A stretch of DNA of 51,150 nucleotides from Kroppenstedtia sanguinis (lineage in GTDB: Bacteria; Bacillota; Bacilli; Thermoactinomycetales; DSM-45169), in the NCBI RefSeq assembly GCF_050433445.1, contig NZ_JBNPXF010000026.1:1-51150 (forward strand), given 5' to 3'. The position numbers and the translations under genes were made by a program. The stretch's first letter is position 1, and the number at the start of each line of letters is the position of its first letter. Positions 49,039 through 51,150 of the stretch are shown here, piece after piece. The notes under the pieces are model-generated. The model did not search any database and had not been told where the DNA came from. It worked only from the letters and a program-made list of their open reading frames with translations.

Positions 49039-49878
49039 TTGATATCAACATCGAGCAGGATTCCACGGGCACTGACCATCGCCGGCTCTGACAGCGGTGG
49101 AGGAGCAGGAATTCAGGCGGATCTCAAAACATTTCAGGAATTAGATGTCTTTGGAATGTCTGCGGTCACTGCCATCACCATCCAAAATACCCTGGGAGTT
49201 CATGGAATCTATGAACTGGATCCAGAGGCTGTCGCTGGCCAAATCGATGCCGTGGTGGAAGATCTGGGTGTAAATGCTTTGAAAACCGGAATGATCGCCA
49301 ACATCTCCATTATGGAGATCATCGCGGATAGGGTGAAACGACACCGCTTATTCCCTCTGGTAGTCGATCCGGTGATGGTGGCCAAAGGCGGAGCCTTTCT
49401 GTTGGAAAAATCCGCCCAAAACACACTGGTCGACACCCTGATCCCCCTGGCCCAATTGGTGACACCCAACCTGCCAGAGGCCGAAGTCCTGACCGGGATG
49501 AAATTGAACACCGACGAATCTTGCAAGGAAGCCGCCCGACAGATCCACGACATGGGGGCCGCGGCTGTAGTGATCAAAGGCGGGCATCTGGAAGGAGAAT
49601 TCTCCACAGATCTCCTGTTTGACGGAGAATCCTTCCACACTTTTACCGCTCCCCGAGTCTCCACCCGCCACACCCACGGAACCGGTTGTACGTTTTCCGC
49701 TGCGGTCACAGCGGAATTGGCAAAGGGACGTCAGTTAACGAAGGCCGTGTCCACCGCCAAAGAGTTTGTCACCCAGGCAATCGCTCATCCCCTGGAGCTA
49801 GGGGCAGGACACGGTCCCACCAATCATTGGGCCTTCCGCCAATCTCGCACACAAACTGTCATTTCCGACTCTCCCTGA
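49039..49878 (+). CDS. thiD: Hydroxymethylpyrimidine/phosphomethylpyrimidine kinase
   Basis: This kinase of about 279 residues phosphorylates HMP and HMP-P in thiamine synthesis. N-terminal ALTIAGSDSGGGAGIQADLK binds substrate; VVDPVMVAKGGAFLL and THGTGCTFSAAVTAELAKG (anion hole, catalytic Cys) are complete. The TTG at 49039 has GGGAG at 8 bases; GTG at 49030 overlaps that site. A TPP riboswitch lies upstream and thiE 62 bases downstream. Confidence 0.95.
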   Translation: MISTSSRIPRALTIAGSDSGGGAGIQADLKTFQELDVFGMSAVTAITIQNTLGVHGIYELDPEAVAGQIDAVVEDLGVNALKTGMIANISIMEIIADRVKRHRLFPLVVDPVMVAKGGAFLLEKSAQNTLVDTLIPLAQLVTPNLPEAEVLTGMKLNTDESCKEAARQIHDMGAAAVVIKGGHLEGEFSTDLLFDGESFHTFTAPRVSTRHTHGTGCTFSAAVTAELAKGRQLTKAVSTAKEFVTQAIAHPLELGAGHGPTNHWAFRQSRTQTVISDSP

Positions 49879-49940
49879 ACATAGAATGATCATTGGTGCT
49901 TCGAATCCACGACCATCAAATATAAAGGGAGCGTGATGAT

Positions 49941-50609
49941 ATGCCGGTTTCACCTGCAAGCCTCCGGCTCTATTTTGTCATGGGGAGCGAGGACTGCAAG
50001 GGGCGGGATCCGGTTTGGGTATTGCGAGAAGCCATTCATGGTGGCATCACCATGTTTCAATTCCGAGAAAAAAAATCATCCCTTACCCTTTCCCAAAAGG
50101 TGTTCCTCGGTAAAAAATTGCGGGATATCTGTACCCGGCAAGGGATTCCCTTCATCGTCAATGACCGCACCGACCTGGCCATGGTACTGAACGCCGACGG
50201 GGTGCATGTGGGACAGGAGGATCTGCCTGCCGTGCAAGTCCGCCGTCTGTTGGGGCCTCAGCCGGTACTCGGTGTTTCCTGTGGCAATCCAGAAGAGGCA
50301 GATAAGGCCACTCAAGCCGGTGCCGATTATATTGGCGTCGGGGCCATGTATGCCACCCGTTCCAAACCGGATGCCGGTGAACCCATCGGACCCTCCGCCA
50401 TCCGGCAAATTGCCCGCATGGACAACTCTCCTCTTCCCATCGTCGGAATCGGTGGCATCCATCATCACAATGCCAAAGCTGTGATCCAGGCGGGAGCTGA
50501 GGGAGTCGCTGTCATCTCCGCCATCGCCGGAGCCACTTCTCCCCGTCAGGCGGCAGCGGAGCTGAGGGAAACCGTGGAGCAGACTTTGGAGGAACAACAG
50601 GCTATCTAG
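49941..50609 (+). CDS. thiE: Thiamine phosphate synthase
   Basis: This 222-residue TIM-barrel enzyme joins HMP-PP and thiazole phosphate to thiamine monophosphate. Motifs: MFQFREKKSSLTLSQKVFLG (substrate Gln/Arg), PFIVNDRTDLAMVLNADGVH, GVGAMYATRSKPDAGEPIG, and VGIGGIHHHNAKAVIQAGAE (phosphate loop). Start ATG 49941 after AAAGGGAGCGTGAT. It is the second gene under the TPP riboswitch, followed by a terminator at 50790. No thiM is here. Confidence 0.96.
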   Translation: MPVSPASLRLYFVMGSEDCKGRDPVWVLREAIHGGITMFQFREKKSSLTLSQKVFLGKKLRDICTRQGIPFIVNDRTDLAMVLNADGVHVGQEDLPAVQVRRLLGPQPVLGVSCGNPEEADKATQAGADYIGVGAMYATRSKPDAGEPIGPSAIRQIARMDNSPLPIVGIGGIHHHNAKAVIQAGAEGVAVISAIAGATSPRQAAAELRETVEQTLEEQQAI

Positions 50610-50789
50610 AAGCGTGATGAAATGGGAAAAACCCATCCCAACCGGCTGAGTCCCAAAATATAGATTCACCAGACATACCTTAATTGTAGATAAAGCCGTG
50701 CAAGACCGTCGATGAACCCTATTTGCATAGCCACTTAGGCCAGGGGGTAACGAGGTATACCCACTTCAACCCCCCCTTTGTTAATCTCG

Positions 50790-50825
50790 CAAAGAACCCC
50801 CGTCACGATCGTCGAGGGTTCTTTT
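50790..50825 (+). terminator. Terminator downstream of thiE
   Basis: AAAGAACCC..GGGTTCTTTT forms a stem with a 16-base loop ending in TTTT. The 180 bases between thiE and this site hold no gene I can support. Confidence 0.75.
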
Positions 50826-51035
50826 CACCTCTTAGTGGACATAAGGTCATTTTGGGCGGCCAAATTCCTCACCAAACAGGATCAACCGACACAATAGCTC
50901 CTTCTAAAACTGGAGGGATTGGAGAAGGTACCTCCGGAGGGGGATATGAAGCCAATGAAAGGGTACCGGACCATTACGGTTTTGGTACATATCGAGCAAC
51001 TTCCGGGAGGATATTTATAGAGGATGAGTCAGGGC
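50826..51035 (+). pseudogene. Open frame remnant interrupted by repeat E
   Basis: A frame without a start codon stays open from about 50811 to the window end. It reads VILGGQIPHQTGSTDTIAPS, then TGGIGEGTSGGGYEANERVP and DHYGFGTYRATSGRIFIEDE, which looks protein-like. At 51036 it runs into element E. It may be the tail of a gene displaced by the element, or a chance frame. I do not recognise the family. Confidence 0.3.
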
Positions 51036-51150
51036 TGTTGATGTACCAGAAAATAGGCAGCGGAAGGGAGTCGTGTGCTGCCATAGCGAGACCTGGGAGC
51101 GGAAGCGACCTTGGCGAGACTTGTACCCTATGGGTGCAAAGCGACCTTTG
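51036..51150 (+). mobile_element. MITE-like element E (cut by window end)
   Basis: The left end is TGTTGATGTACCAGAAAAT, preceded by AGGGC as at the right ends of B and C. It carries the module seen in B: AGCGAGACCTGGGAGCGG, GCGACCTTGGCGAGAC, then TTGTACCCTATGGGTGCAA. The rest is beyond the window. Confidence 0.65.

Noticed and set aside
49885..49894. AATGATCATT upstream of thiE as a FadR operator
   Set aside because: Only ten bases match, the flanks (AG..GG) break the consensus, and it lies inside the thiDE transcript.

Overview
The window looks like chromosome of a spore-forming member of the Bacillales with a fairly GC-rich genome. It carries spore genes (sspI, a SleB-type cortex hydrolase, ytaF, a YjcZ-like glycine/aromatic-rich peptide). 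Its backbone follows, with insertions, the Bacillus subtilis order pheS-pheT / zapA-cvpA-mutS2 / lcfA-fadR-etfB-etfA-trxA-uvrC / lysC / sdhCAB. A Thermoactinomycetaceae-type host is my guess from gene content and composition; nothing here proves the family.

Layout. 1-880: end of a dispersed repeat and a decayed ORF. 880-7240, plus strand: an HExxH protein, a zinc-ribbon protein, class I fumarase, a class B penicillin-binding protein and a DUF1002 secreted protein. 7297-18660, minus strand: sdhCAB, metX under a SAM-I riboswitch, an oppA-B-C-D peptide transporter without oppF, and lysC under a lysine riboswitch. 18876-22155: SCP2-like protein, tatA, mobA-uvrC. 22392-24858: two related multi-pass membrane proteins with a repeat element between them. 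24928-30077: trxA, etfA, etfB, a FadR-type TetR regulator and lcfA. 30298-31848: an HI0933-type flavoprotein and, convergent to it, a SelW-like gene with an in-frame TGA. 31966-32446: a second large repeat element containing 33-bp tandem repeats. 32578-40631: RNA m5C methyltransferase, ytaF, nfeD, a 29-codon membrane peptide, mutS2, sleB, cvpA, zapA. 40714-46383: pheT, pheS under a T-box, an RNA 2'-O-methyltransferase, a Ktr K+ channel regulator, sspI. 46487-48348: M42 aminopeptidase, Hsp20, YjcZ-like peptide. 48466-50609: another repeat, then a TPP riboswitch with thiD-thiE. The end holds an unplaced open frame broken by a fifth repeat copy.

Functionally, fumarase and succinate dehydrogenase belong to the TCA cycle. 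EtfAB, LcfA, FadR and probably the SCP2-like protein form a fatty-acid-use regulon, because near-identical palindromic TGAATGA..TCATTCA operators lie at all three promoters. Four RNA devices (SAM-I, lysine, TPP, T-box) control methionine, lysine/aspartate-family, thiamine and Phe-tRNA synthesis genes.

The most notable items are: (1) a complete SelW/Rdx-family gene whose CxxC motif reads CxxU through an in-frame TGA, followed at the right distance by a small hairpin that fits a bacterial SECIS element; and (2) a family of MITE-like elements (five sites) with TGTTGATTA..CCA ends, hairpin interiors and a swappable module whose two copies differ mainly by changes that keep base pairing.
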